DNA from: Girardinichthys multiradiatus
Lineage: Eukaryota > Chordata > Actinopteri > Cyprinodontiformes > Goodeidae
Direction of reading: 5' to 3'
Length of the DNA: 64,000 nt
Assembly (NCBI RefSeq): GCF_021462225.1
Contig: NC_061794.1
Location: 44,516,914-44,580,913 of the forward strand
Every line of letters begins with the position of its first letter. Within the stretch, counting starts at the first letter, position 1. A program made the translations under genes and the position numbers. Below the pieces are notes generated by a model, which was not told where the DNA came from, searched no databases, and worked only from the letters and a program-made list of their open reading frames with translations. Shown piece by piece: positions 24,025 through 35,103 of this stretch.

Positions 24025-25940
24025 TAACCAAAGTGAAGATGCTAAAAAGGTCATCAGTTGCAGGTAAGACATGGACTCCTCATAACTGCCCAACAGAATC
24101 TTTCTCTTTTAACTTGTGAAAAGTGCAACATGTTTATACTCAGGACTATCACCTCGAAGTTTTCTAACACACTGTCATACATTACATGTGTACATTGCTT
24201 CTCATGGTTCCCAAAACGACAATTCTCAAGCACATACAGAATAATTAATTTTGCAGCTGCTTCTTAGTGTAATAAATCTAACCCTGTTTTTTCAGTTTGG
24301 GTTTAAAAAAATTATATTGTGGTGTAAGAGTGGACTTTACTCAGCTGTACTTGGATTTATATCTACCAAATTTCTCTGTATATCAGTAACATGTTGAAAC
24401 ATTAGCATGGTTCTTTTTTGTCGAATCACATTTCAGATTCAGCAGCAACTGTCTTAGTTTACAGTATATTGAAACTAAACTAATTCAGATACACAATAAA
24501 AACAATTATTAGCAAAGTCTCCTAACTGAACGACTCTCTTAGTACTTGATTCTGTCAGCAATTAAAAACCTACCAAAATGATCTAAATGAGTCCTTCTCT
24601 CACATACTGTACCGTCTTCAGTAATTTGCTGCCAAGTCTTCAGGTCACTCTTTGGTCTGGTGGATCTCTCTTGGCTTCAGCAAAGTAGTAATAAAAACCT
24701 GGATCTTTCTCGAAGCTCTTATGGCTTCTAACCCTGGGCTTTGGATGGGACCAAACCAGGACCAAAATACCAGTTGAATGTACTTTAAGTGCTTTCATTA
24801 TATGTTTTTATTTCTTATTCCCTGCTGCCCAAAATTACGTAGGGTTTAAATCATATTGTCTGGAGAACTAAAATGTGCTGAAGTTAGAACTAAAAGCTTC
24901 TCAAACTGGAGGTAAGTCGAAAGAGTCAAGCTGACACTTTCGTTTCTCTAAACCTTAATCTCAATATGTACCTTCACACTTTCTGTATAATTGCTGCTGC
25001 TATCCTTTTAGTCACACATCTGCTAGTGTGGACTCAAACCACAAGACTTTAACTTGTTGTTTAGAGCTTAAAACCATAGTTTATGATTTGGGTCTTGAGT
25101 TTTATGACCCTTAGAACCTAAAACCTGTTATAACAACTGTAGGTCTGAAGAGGTCTGCACTGAGGTTTGAGTCCTGTGGGACGTATGCCGCCCAACATGC
25201 AGTGTGTTCTATCATAGCATTTTTCAGGTTACCCTGAAACCTGCAAGTGTTAGAAATCACTTCTGAGAATCAGATCTTAAAATGGTATTGCAACATTATA
25301 ATAAACATATTATTTCTTTAAGAAAATTCATTAAAATCAAAAATTAGTCCCTGAGTTTAAAAAAAGAGGGTTTACTGTAAAACCATTATTTCAAGAAGCT
25401 TTGGGCCATTTATTGCAAAGGTTACTGCAATAACCCATCTTGTTATGGTCTCAGTTACATAAAAGTAATCTAAATTTGGACAGAAAAGAATAAGATATGT
25501 TCCTGAGGAAGTCATGCGTTGTTTCTGCAGACCTTTGCTGCAACGAACAGCATTCTCATCATGGAAAGATTCTTTGACTCTCCCACAACAGTGAAGAAGA
25601 TTCCTGAACAATTTAAACACCCTCAGGGAAAACTGGTGGGATGTCTAAGGAGAAAAAGGTGCAACACTAAACTGGAGACCTGGGACTTCTTATCCGACAG
25701 ATGTTGCTGCATTAAGAACCATCTGCTAGTGTTTCAATTGTTCAATAAATCTAAATGACATATTTTATGTTGTATGTTAAAAATATCTCATATTTATCAC
25801 ATACAACAAAATAAAGTGTAAACACTTAAACTTTAGATTATATGAAAATGTGCCAATCCACTTAGAGAAACATGAGTAAATGAAGCCCTTTTTATTTATG
25901 TTTTTATAAATAAAAAAGTCTGCAGAAGGTCAACTACAAG
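24025..25940. other. AT-rich sequence without a recognised gene
   Basis: No domain-bearing frame was found. A 79-codon plus frame at 25519-25758 has no recognised motif. Confidence 0.4.
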
Positions 25941-25944
25941 CATT

Positions 25945-26640
25945 TAAAAACTACATATTTACATACACTTTATAGAAAACAAAACTGTATTCACTTTCCT
26001 TGTCTGGACATTAAATCAAGCTAAACCTTTTCTTTTTAGCCCATTTAGATTAGCCAAATTTCTTCTATTTTTTACTTTTCACAATAAGAAGCAAGAGTAT
26101 TTATTTATTTATTTTTTCAAATTCAGAAATATACATAAATTCCCTTAGAAAATGGTTGACTGCATGACTTGGGTGAAACATTACACAAGTTTCTCACAAT
26201 GGCCAGCTGGAATTTTGGCTCATTCCTCCTGACAGAACTGAGTCAAATTTGTGGGCTGTCTTGCTCACACACTTTTCATTTCTGCCCGGCCTTTCAGTTG
26301 TATGCTCAAGGTCATTAGAAAGTCCCAAGTGCCCAAGCTTTAACCTCCTGGCTGATGTTTCCTCGTGATGCACTCTATTTTGTGAGGGGATCCAGTCCCT
26401 TCTGCAGCAAAACAGCGAACCAACATGTTGCTGCCGCCCTCGTACTTAACAGTTGAGGAGTTGTTCTCAGGTTTGCAAGCTCCACCTATTTTCTACCAGA
26501 TTTAACAAAGGTCATAATTGCCAAATACTTCAATTTTAGCTTCAAAGAGGACATCTCCTGAAATGCTCTCCAACATTTATATATGTTCTTGGTCCAAAAC
26601 ATCTAAATTTAAATGCCTTAATTGCCTCAGCATGCAGTCA
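25945..26640 (-). mobile_element. Decayed Tc1-like element
   Basis: Diagnostic blocks of a fish Tc1 transposase gene are present on the minus strand in diverged form: plus-strand CCAAGCTTTAACCTCCTGGC, CTATTTTGTGAGG, CCTTCTGCAGCAAAACAGCG and ATGTTGCTGCCGCCC. A TTTACATACACTT remnant near 25960 may be the outer end. All frames are broken. Confidence 0.6.
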
Positions 26641-26644
26641 AGTA

Positions 26645-26752
26645 CTACAGAGTCCAGGTAATGACCTAATCATTGGATTCAGGTTTGGTCAAGCGGAAAC
26701 TCATCTAAAACATGCAGGACCCTATCCCTCGAGTACTGGAGTTTGAGGCCAT
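26645..26752. repeat. Half of a palindromic MITE (hAT-like non-autonomous element)
   Basis: It carries the right arm ATCTAAAACATGCAGGACCC..CTCGAGTACTGGAG of a family whose two-armed copy is at 42888-43075. The left arm is missing or unrecognisable. Confidence 0.5.
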
Positions 26753-26756
26753 TGAT

Positions 26757-27267
26757 CTAGGCCCTGTCCCGATACCTATACTACACCCTGCACCCCTCTA
26801 TGAAGTGTGTACTTTGTAAAAGTGCACGAATGGGTTGAAGTGTGCAGGTTATAAGCGTGTAAAATTGGACAACTGGGGCCGTAGGGGTTATATCATCGAC
26901 TTACACTGATGCGCCGTAACTGCGACATCAAAAAAATATTTAAAAACTGCAACAACCAATTGATTTGTGGAGAAGACAGTGCAGGAATCGAAGGAGGCTT
27001 ATACACCGGACTCTCCGGTGATTGTTTGAAAGGTGTTTTCAGTGTTATGGGCTACTGACTGCCCATAATCACCCTGAAGCCAGTGGCGTCTTACAATGTT
27101 GAGCCTGAAAAACCACTAAAAAAATATATATCGTCGGCTTGCTGTCTAAAGTTTATGCAGTTCTTATTATTCTGATTTGATGGTTGATTGCATTGATGGT
27201 TGTGATTGGTTTTTGCTCAAAACGTCACATGGAGCAATGAATTGTGGGTAATATACTTCGATTATAC
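26757..27267. other. Possible remnant of a non-autonomous DNA element
   Basis: It begins GGCCCTGTCCCGATACC and has an ACTACACCC / GTGTGCACTTTG-like pattern seen at the ends of some fish DNA elements. No clear terminal repeats or target duplication were found, so this is a weak call. Confidence 0.2.
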
Positions 27268-27298
27268 TAGGTACTGTTGAAAGAAAGGCAGAAAAGAA
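27268..27298 (+). mobile_element. Short Tc1 transposase-gene fragment
   Basis: A 23-bp stretch (27268-27290) is the exact reverse complement of 33136-33158 inside the decayed Tc1 copy at 33 kb. It sits at the left edge of the second duplication copy. Confidence 0.45.
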
Positions 27299-28127
27299 AC
27301 AAGAACTATGAGTCTGAAAGCATCATGTTTCTGGGTTTCCACTCTCCTTAAGACACGACTCGGGGATAAGCAGGCGCAGGTTACTCCATGAGAACCCGAC
27401 TGGACAATATCTGTAGAACAGGGGAAAATATCGAAACGATTAGTTTCCTGGGAAGAAGCAAACTGCATTAGAGCAGCGGTCGAGCCTTTTTACCACTAGG
27501 TGAAGGCGGGTTGACGCCTTCCCTTGGTTCTCCACTCCTTAAAAACACAGCTGATTGCTGTCAGAATGAGGAACACCTGTGCAGGAGCACCTGCCCGTCA
27601 CACCCTAAGGAAAAAAAGCAAAAGCAAAAACACAGCAAGGCCCAGCATAGCACATAACTCGCACACAAACACAGTGGAAGCTGACACCCACACCTCAAAC
27701 CTGGATATACAGAAAACGTTTTTGTTTGGCATTGATTCTGAATCTTTGGAAGATATTGCTTTGATATGACCTTTTCAGTTGCTGACCTCTCTGTTTTTAG
27801 TTCTCTTTCTTTTGTCTCTGTCTTTCCCAGACACAATCACAAAAACATCAAACTGACTTAGGCTGAGAACAGCAGCAAGTCAACCAGCACTTCAAGAATA
27901 ACAAAATCCACAGATCGAAGAAGGTCCAAATGTAAAAAAAGGGAATAGAAGTAAGGAAACAATACATGTACATAACAAGTATTTATTGAACAAAAAAGTG
28001 TTTAAGCTCACCTTTAGGTTTATTGATCTTCCACAAAACGATCACCTCTCCATTAAACATGCTAAAGTTCAGTCATGTTATATCCCATTTCTGGGATGTT
28101 TTGCACATGTTACGTTTTTTTTTGGAG
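27299..28127. repeat. 830-bp direct duplication, copy 2
   Basis: It has the same orientation as 20366-21195, 6.93 kb away. Differences: a 3-bp shortening after CCACTAGGTGAA, a 3-bp insertion at ACATAACAAG, one T fewer in the terminal T run, and a few substitutions near the left edge. Both flanks differ completely from those of copy 1. Confidence 0.9.
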
Positions 28128-28339
28128 GTTTTGGAAATTATGTAATATACTACTTTTCAACAAGAGAATGTAACATTTTGTTCTCATTACAGAAGCTTTG
28201 GTGAGGTAGAATAAGATACAGGTCCTGGACTTTCCATATATTCCTGATCTGTCTCCAACAGAATATGCGTGTGGAGAACTCTGCAAGTAAAAATATGTCA
28301 TACAACATCCCAGTGGAGCTTGGAGTAAGGTCATCGAAA

Positions 28340-28445
28340 GGAGTCAGCTGTGGTGGTTCAGGTGTCTGCTCAAGTTGCTAGCTGTTTTCCACTTCTCAGA
28401 GGGTCTCACTGGGAGGAGACTCCTGGGCTGGAGGAACTATAGCCC
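28340..28445 (+). mobile_element. Small LINE remnant (RTE/Expander-like C-terminal region)
   Basis: GTGGTGGTTCAGGTGTCTGC and TCTCACTGGGAGGAGACTCC parallel the corresponding 3' segment of the LINE at 31.4-31.6 kb. It is too short for a coding call. Confidence 0.4.
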
Positions 28446-28672
28446 CTTTTCCTTTGCAGGGACTTCCAGTCATTACCCGGGATTTTGAAAGCCCTCTGCA
28501 TGTTTCAACACAATTCTACCTGAGTAATTTTAATTTTCCAGTTCCGCACTAAAATATCCTGGTCTGGGGGTAGTACTTTCAGATACCCTGGGATTGCTGA
28601 GGGGCAGGGTTATGTGCTGAGCAACAATGATTGGTGGACCTCGTCTTGCAGTGTTTTGCCTTCCACTCACCC

Positions 28673-29403
28673 TGTTATGATTCTGGACTGTTTGTCTGCA
28701 CCATCTCTGTCTGCCTGCTGATCATCTCTGTGCTTCAGCTATTAGGAGGACTGCATTCACCTGCTCCTTCCCAGCCAGCTCCCTAATTATGCTTCACCTG
28801 GTCCACCTGTTCACCTGGCTTTATAAGCAGCAGGCTGACAGACAAACAGCGCCAGATTATCGAAAGCCTTTGTGTGAGTAAATGTCCAGCGTTCCTTCTT
28901 TGCCTGCCTGATCTTGTTTTTTGCCCCCTGGATTTCTCTGTTCTGCCTTGCCCATGTCAGATATCTCCCTGGCTTCTGTATTCTGGACATCGATCTTGCT
29001 TCTGCCTCCTGACTACTGCTCTCTGCCTAACCCTCGGAACCTGTCGCCTGATTCTGCTTCCCCGGCTCTGACCCAGTTTCTGTCCCCTGACCACCACACT
29101 CTGCCTAGTCACTGGGGTTGCAAACATGAGAACCTGTGGGACGTGTTCCTGCCGTCTGCAGTCCATCACACTGAGGAGCCGAAATTCAGTTTCCTTATTC
29201 TCCCACGGAGTCTGAAAAGGTTAGTGACATTATTTCTGAGTTTAGTAGTATTCTCAGTTCTCTGCTCAGCCACTAACCTGTCTGTCCTCCCTCAGAGGTT
29301 CCTGAGCCTACTGCCGGTGGTCACCCAAAGCTTTCAATAAATCTTTTGAATCTTATCTGTTGTGTCCAGCTACACTTTTGGGTCCTCTGTACTACCCATT
29401 ACA
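28673..29403 (+). mobile_element. Solo LTR, Ty3/Gypsy-type
   Basis: It begins TGTTATGATTCTGG and ends ACCCATTACA. Flanks are CACCC (28668-28672) and CACCT (29404-29408), a 4-of-5 target duplication. It shares internal blocks with the LTR-like sequence at 12-817. A TATA-like TTTATAAG (about 28821) and AATAAA (about 29337) lie in the expected places. The 139-codon frame at 28921-29340 is a chance frame. Confidence 0.75.
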
Positions 29404-29409
29404 CACCTG

Positions 29410-29890
29410 CCATACTTAAGACCTCTGTGTTTTCTTGCCATCACCTGCCTTGCGGATCGCTGGATTTCAATTACAATGTGATTCAACACCACAAGCAAAA
29501 CAGCCAGTTGTGCATTCTCCATCTTGTTTTGAGAACAAATGGCGGGATACAGGCTTCTGGGTCGGGCTTTGCATGTTTGGCCTTTGGTTTCCTATTATTG
29601 CCATCTGCTGGATTGGAGGTATAGTACAGTTTTCTTTCCAAATTCCCCATACATCATTAGACTTTTTAAAATAAGTTTTCCATTGCGCTGAATGGCTGTG
29701 GAAACAGAAGGCACATTAGTTAGCAGCGATTGCTTTTACCCAGTTATATGAATCCCAGGACGTTTCTGTCTTTCCTGGGAATGCTCTGCTAATTAGCTGG
29801 TGAATATCACTGGGAAGAGGGATATGCCGGTTTTCGCCCTGACCTGTTACCCCACTCAACCTGATCTCAAATAACTAGAAGACAATAGCT
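29410..29890. other. Unannotated sequence between LTR and LINE
   Basis: No feature recognised. Confidence 0.4.
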
Positions 29891-30022
29891 GGGCTCCATG
29901 GAGCAGGAGATTGATAGACGGATTGGTGCTGCATCAGCAGTGATGCGGGCGCTGTGCTGGTCAGTCGTGGTGAAGAGAGAGTGGAGTCAAAAAGCAAAGC
30001 TCTCGATTTACTGGTCAATCTA

Positions 30023-31280
30023 CAGGGGTTGGACAATGAAACTGAACCACCTGTCATTTTAGTGTGGGAGGTTTCATGGCTAAATTGGACCAGCCTGGTT
30101 GCCAGTCTTCATTGATTGCACATTGCACCAGTAAGAGCAGAGTGTGAAGGTTCAATTAGCAGGGTAAGAGCACAGTTTTGCTCAAAATATTGAAATGCAC
30201 ACAACATTATGGGTGACATACCAGAGTTCAAAAGAAGACAAATTGTTGGTGCACATCTTGCTGGCGCATCTGAGACCAAGACAGCAAGTCTTTGTAATGT
30301 ATCAAGAGCCACGGTATCCAGGGTAATGTCAGCATACCACCAAGAAGGACAAACCACATCCAACAGGATTAACTGTGGACGCAAGAGGAAGCTGTTTGAA
30401 AGGGATGTTCGGGTGCTAACCCGGATTGTATCCAAAAAACATAAAACCACGGCTGCCCAAATCACGGCAGAATTAAATGTGCACCTCAACTCTCCTGTTT
30501 CCACCAGAACTGTCCGTCGGGAGCTCCACAGGGTCAATATACACGGCCGGGCTGCTATAGCCAAACCTTTGGTCACTCATGCCAATGCCAAACATCGGTT
30601 TCAATGGTGCAAGGAGTGCAAATCTTGGGCTGTGGACAATGTGAAACATGTATTGTTCTCTGATGAGTCCACCTTTACTGTTTTCCCCACATCTGGGAGA
30701 GTTACGGTGTGGAGAAGCCCCAAAGAAGCGTACCACCCAGACTGTTGCATGCCCAGAGTGAAGCATGGGGGTGGATCAGTGATGGTTTGGGCTGCCATAT
30801 CATGGCATTTCCTTGGCCCAATACTTGTGCTAGATGGGTGCGTCACTGCCAAGGACTACCGAACCATTGAGGACCATGTGCATCCAATGGTTCAAACATT
30901 GTATCCTGAAGGCGGTGCCGTGTATCAGGATGACAATGCACCAATACACACAGCAAGACTGGTGAAAGATTGGTTTGAAAGTGAAGTTGAACATCTCCCA
31001 TGGCCTGCACAGTCACCAGATCTAAATATTATTGAGCCACTTTGGGGTGTTTTGGAGGAGCGAGTCAGGAAACGATTTCCTCCACCAGTATCACGTAGTG
31101 ACCTGGCCACTATCCTTCAAGAAGAATGGCTTAAAATCCCTCTGACCACTGTGCAGGACTTGTATTTGTCATTCCCAAGACAAATTGGCGCTGTATTGGC
31201 CGCAAAAGGAGGCCCTACACCATACTAATAAATTATTGTGGTCTAAAACCAGGTGTTTCAGTTTCACTGTCCAACCCCTG
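30023..31280 (+). mobile_element. Complete Tc1/mariner element (family D), 1258 bp, nested in a LINE
   Basis: The terminal inverted repeats are CAGGGGTTGGACAATGAAAC (30023) and the complement ending at 31280. TA lies on both sides (30021-30022, 31281-31282). Removing the element plus one TA restores uninterrupted LINE coding sequence (..SIYWSI|YVPTLIY..), which fixes both boundaries. Confidence 0.97.
30209..31228 (+). CDS. Tc1-like transposase, intact 339-aa frame
   Basis: This is a full-length transposase frame with no stop or frameshift. The N-terminus carries two helix-turn-helix segments (about 8-45, including SLCNVSRATVSRVMSAY, and about 62-105) with a basic CGRKRK linker. The catalytic residues are D152 (VLFSDEST), D241/D242 (YQDDNAPIH) and E276 (NIIEPLW). 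Counting from D242 gives 33 intervening residues, and from D241 gives 34. Both TIRs are present, so the copy has everything a Tc1-type element needs. The start ATG at 30209 lies 186 bp inside the left end, as usual in this group. Whether the protein is active cannot be read from sequence. Confidence 0.95.
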   Translation: MGDIPEFKRRQIVGAHLAGASETKTASLCNVSRATVSRVMSAYHQEGQTTSNRINCGRKRKLFERDVRVLTRIVSKKHKTTAAQITAELNVHLNSPVSTRTVRRELHRVNIHGRAAIAKPLVTHANAKHRFQWCKECKSWAVDNVKHVLFSDESTFTVFPTSGRVTVWRSPKEAYHPDCCMPRVKHGGGSVMVWAAISWHFLGPILVLDGCVTAKDYRTIEDHVHPMVQTLYPEGGAVYQDDNAPIHTARLVKDWFESEVEHLPWPAQSPDLNIIEPLWGVLEERVRKRFPPPVSRSDLATILQEEWLKIPLTTVQDLYLSFPRQIGAVLAAKGGPTPY

Positions 31281-31710
31281 TACGTTCCTACCCTCATCTA
31301 TTGTTATGAGCTTTGGGTCATGACTGAAAGAACGAGATTACGGATACAAGCGGCTGAAATTTCCTCCGCTGGGTGGCCAGGCAGTCCCTTAGAGATAGGG
31401 TGAGACGCTCGGTCATCCGGGAGGGACTCGGAATAGAGCCAGTTGAGATGGCTTGGGCATCTGATTAGGATGCCTCCTGGACGCCTCCCTGGACAGGTGT
31501 TCCGGGCACGTCCCACCGGGAGGAGGCCGAATGTAAGACCCAGGACACACTGGAGGGACAATGTTTCTTGGCTGGCCTGGGAACGCCTTGGGATTTCCCT
31601 GGATGAGCTGGCCCAAGTGGCTGGGGAGAGGGAAGTCTGGGTCTCTCTACTTAGGCTGCTGCCCCCGCGACCCAACCCAGGATAAGCAGAAGACAATGGA
31701 TGGACAATGG

Positions 31711-33039
31711 CTGTGCAATGGACTGCCTGATAACGAAGGGCTCTATAGCCTGGTATCATACATGCTGAAAAGTGTTGAGAGAAGGGATGTTCACATGAAA
31801 TGGTAAAACCATTTATTTTGTCAACCTTTTTTAGGACAGTATTTCAGGCTTGAATGCATAAACAGATTTATTGACGAGAGTAAACAAGAAAAACATTACA
31901 AAATCTTTCAGAAAGTGAATAATGCTGCATTATATTTAAAAGGCATTTAAGTAAATCTGTTCGTCTGCTAATTTTTCATAACTGCTTTGTTCTCGAATGC
32001 AAGACTGTGTTTGCAGTACTTTGCCTCCTTATCCAGCAGAGGGTGTTCTGAAAATTCTTGTCAAACTTTGTATTCAAACTAAATGAAAAAAAACATGTGT
32101 CCTTTTTAAATGGCTGTGAATTTTATTTGGAAAATTGCAAATCATAAATAAAAATTTTATTCAGAATAATTACTATTTACTTTTTCACTGCTAAAAAACA
32201 GTGTGTTGGTTGTTTGTGCAACCATTGTAGCATTTGGTGGCATTTTCCTTTCCAAAGCAATAAATAAACCCATATATATTGTAGAACTGATGCCATTTAG
32301 TTTCACAGTGTTCAAAGCATTTTAGGAAACAGCTGATGAAAGCTGGTATACAGCAGCTACTGCTTGGTTCTAGTTTGGTTTCTTCTGCTCTCTGTGTTGT
32401 GCTTCTTGAAAGGTCCAAGTTTTTATTGCTCCTCATTTCAGGCCAAAAGAAGCAGCAGATCACAAATTCAGAAGCACAGGAGAAACACAACAGCTCCCGG
32501 AGGCTTTCAGGTTTTTGGGCTTAGAGAACCTTTTATGTCATCATAAATCAAAGCTACTTGTACAGATGCTGTTGGACAAACAAGGAAAAAAATCTTAATT
32601 AAAAATAAAAAAGAGGTTAAGGAAAGGATGTGTTTGTTTGTTTTCCATTTTCCAAGGAGTGGGAAAATACTGGCTGATAAGATAAAAACAGTTAATGGGT
32701 CTGGTAAAACAAAACGTTTTTTTAAGGATTTGTAAAAAATCTTTATAAAATCGTCCACTCTCAGTTCAGTTTTATCATTCTTTAGAAATAGCAAAGGATC
32801 TCAAATCTTTACTTAAAAGTATTTGTCAAGCAAAATCAGAAACACGAAAATATGAAGTCTGGCTTTCTGGATGCATATAAAGAAACCCAGATATTCTCAT
32901 CTTTCTTTTTCATCAGTCATAAATTTAACCTCAATCTAACAAACTTTTTGAATGATGTAAAATAGAATTTTGAGTCATATGTTTGGTTAGCTCATTAGCT
33001 TGTCTCAAGACAAGCTGTAATGAATTTGGGTTGATATCT
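31711..33039. other. AT-rich sequence without a recognised gene
   Basis: Frames around 32191-32546 on both strands have no known domain. See the findings for a weak resemblance to 2.6 kb. Confidence 0.4.
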
Positions 33040-33724
33040 ATGTGTCAGTTGTTGGCCAGAATATTACATTTCCTTCCTCCACGTTCCCTTTGTTCCCTAC
33101 ATGGCTTGAGACCACCTTAAATATAACTTCTATTTTGCCTTTCTTTCAACAGTACCTATCTTTTTGCCCCTCTCTCACAGTGACAGATTGTTTGAGAAAG
33201 AGATTAATATTTGAAGAATATATTTCTTCTACCTGAGATTTGCATCTCTGCAGTTCCTCCAGAGTTACCATGGAGCCCTTGGCTGCTTCACTGAATAACG
33301 TCTAATGTCTAAATTCAACGGAGCTCTGTGAGAGTTTGGGACATATTTTTTTAACCTAACCCTGCTTCAAACGTTTCTGCAACATTCTTCCTGACCTGTC
33401 TGCTGTGTTCCTTCATCTTCATGATGCTGTTTATTGACTTATGATCTCTAAGAAACCTCTGAGGTCTTCACAGAACAGCTGGATTTGTGGGGGGGGTTAA
33501 ATTATCCACAGCTGGACCCAAAGGCAGAAGGTATCATAGGAAAGCTGAGTACAAATGCAAGCCTCTCTTTTTTTATTTGTAGAAAATATTTAAAACCATA
33601 TATAATTTCCCTCCTGCTTCACAATCATGCACTACTTTGTGTTGGTCTATCATATAAAATCTCAATTAAATACATACAAAATTTTGAAAAAAACTCAAGG
33701 TTGTAATTCTTTTGCAAGGCATTG
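33040..33724 (-). mobile_element. Decayed Tc1-like element (family E, copy 1), one terminus present
   Basis: The plus strand carries CATGGCTTGAG, CTTTCTTTCAACAGTACC, CTCTGCAGTTCCTCCAGAG, CATGATGCTGTTTA and CTTTTGCAAGGCATTG, in that order, the same order as in the copy at 39.9-41.0 kb. The right end is followed by TA (33725-33726). The left end is missing. The transposase region is on the minus strand and is fully degenerate. Confidence 0.75.
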
Positions 33725-33726
33725 TA

Positions 33727-34796
33727 CTGTATGTGCTTTAGATTTTAGGGTCTGGTTTAATTTTACAAATACAGTTAGAAAAAGACCAACCTTTACACTG
33801 AAGCATTTTCTTGATGTTTTAATTTGTTCAAATAAGTGCTAAAACTCTGTTTGAAAAATTAGTTCAAATTAGAATCATAAATGTATTCAGCTTTTTGTAT
33901 TTTATTAGAAATATTAGGTAAACACAAATTAAGGAACAACATGCAAACAAATGGGCCCTTTCTTCCCTATCTCAGTCTCTCTAGCTTCATCTGCTGTTTC
34001 ATAAACTTCGGTTTACTGGTTGAAGTTTGTGGTCTCCTAAAAGCAAATTTCAGTCCAGCAGGTTTAACTGTTGGTTTCAGAATTGGTTCATCTGAAATTT
34101 GAGTGTTTGGAAGCTTGGGTCGGGATGTTTGTGCTTGGAAGCGTACTAGTTTGCTTCCCTATATTTGAAGACAACATTTAGGCAAATGCATAGTCACAAC
34201 TGCAAGCATTCTGCAGACAATGTTGAGGGCGAATAGAGTTTTTTTTATTTATGATATTGGAATTGTCTTAAGATGGTAGAAATTTGCTATAGAATAGTGA
34301 CTACTCTAACTAGCCACTGGCTTGATCGGCAGGTATGATAATTACTACAGATAACTCCACAGAACCCAACTTCAAACCATCAGAACTATCTCTTTACATC
34401 ATTTAGTAAACAAAACTATGCACTTTGTAGTAAAACCTCCTACTTTTAAAATTGATGCATCACCGTTTCCACAGAATCACGATGAGCTCAGCAAATCTAA
34501 CACATTACAGTGTGAGCCAAATGGAGGCTACAGAAAATGACAGACTGGGGAGCCATAGAGAGACAGATTGAAAGAGGTGCCCCTGTGTCCCTGGTTACAC
34601 CAGTGGGTTAACCACACACTTGGCTCCAGACACACACATACACAGAAAGGCCAATGATATGTTGAGACACATAGTGAGGGGGAAACCTGAGAAGGGGAAA
34701 GCTAAACCAAGGAGAAATAAGCAATAACAAGAACAACCTAAAAAGATCAACACTGCTCCTATTTCTTCTTTTTTCCTCAATCTATTTTAGTCTGGG
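33727..34796. other. AT-rich sequence, nothing recognised
   Basis: No supported feature. Confidence 0.4.
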
Positions 34797-34797
34797 T

Positions 34798-35103
34798 CTT
34801 CATGGTGGTGCACTTGGTAGCACTGTTGTCTTGAGTCAAGAAGGTCTTGGTTTGAATCCCAGACTGGACTCCTTTTGCATAAAGCTTGCATGTTCTCCCC
34901 GGGTACTCCGGCTTCCTTCCACATTTCAATAAACATGACTGTTAACTGGTTACCCTGTAGATTCCCCTTAGGTGAGTGTGTGTGCCTCGTTGTTTGTCCA
35001 GTGTGTCTGTGATTGACTGGCCATCTTTCCAGAATGTTCCCTGTCTCTCACCCAACAACTGCTGGAGATAGGCACCAGCCCCTATAGATGATGGATGGAT
35101 TTT
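34798..35103 (+). repeat. SINE-like tRNA-derived repeat
   Basis: It has the head CATGGTGGTGCACTTGGTAGC (A-box-like), GGTTTGAATCCCAG (B-box-like), GCATGTTCTCCCCGGGTACT and a GATGATGGATGGAT tail. The order is as in the complete copy at 19115, with several internal deletions. Confidence 0.75.

Larger units (their letters stand above)
29894..31710 (+). mobile_element. 5'-truncated LINE fragment split by a Tc1 insertion
   Basis: The parts 29894-30022 and 31281-31710 are contiguous LINE sequence. The first encodes EIDRRIGAASAVMRALC and KAKLSIYWSIY; the second continues VPTLIYCYELWVMTERTRLR. The 3' end is CAGGATAAGCAGAAGACAATGGATGG, with an ATGG-type tail. It is the same family or a close relative of the minus-strand LINE at 6.6-7.9 kb, whose matching region has the same peptide order. 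Frames are broken in the second part. Confidence 0.85.

Noticed and set aside
28921..29340. 139-codon plus-strand frame
   Set aside because: It is inside the solo LTR at 28673-29403 with Leu/Ser/Pro-rich chance composition.
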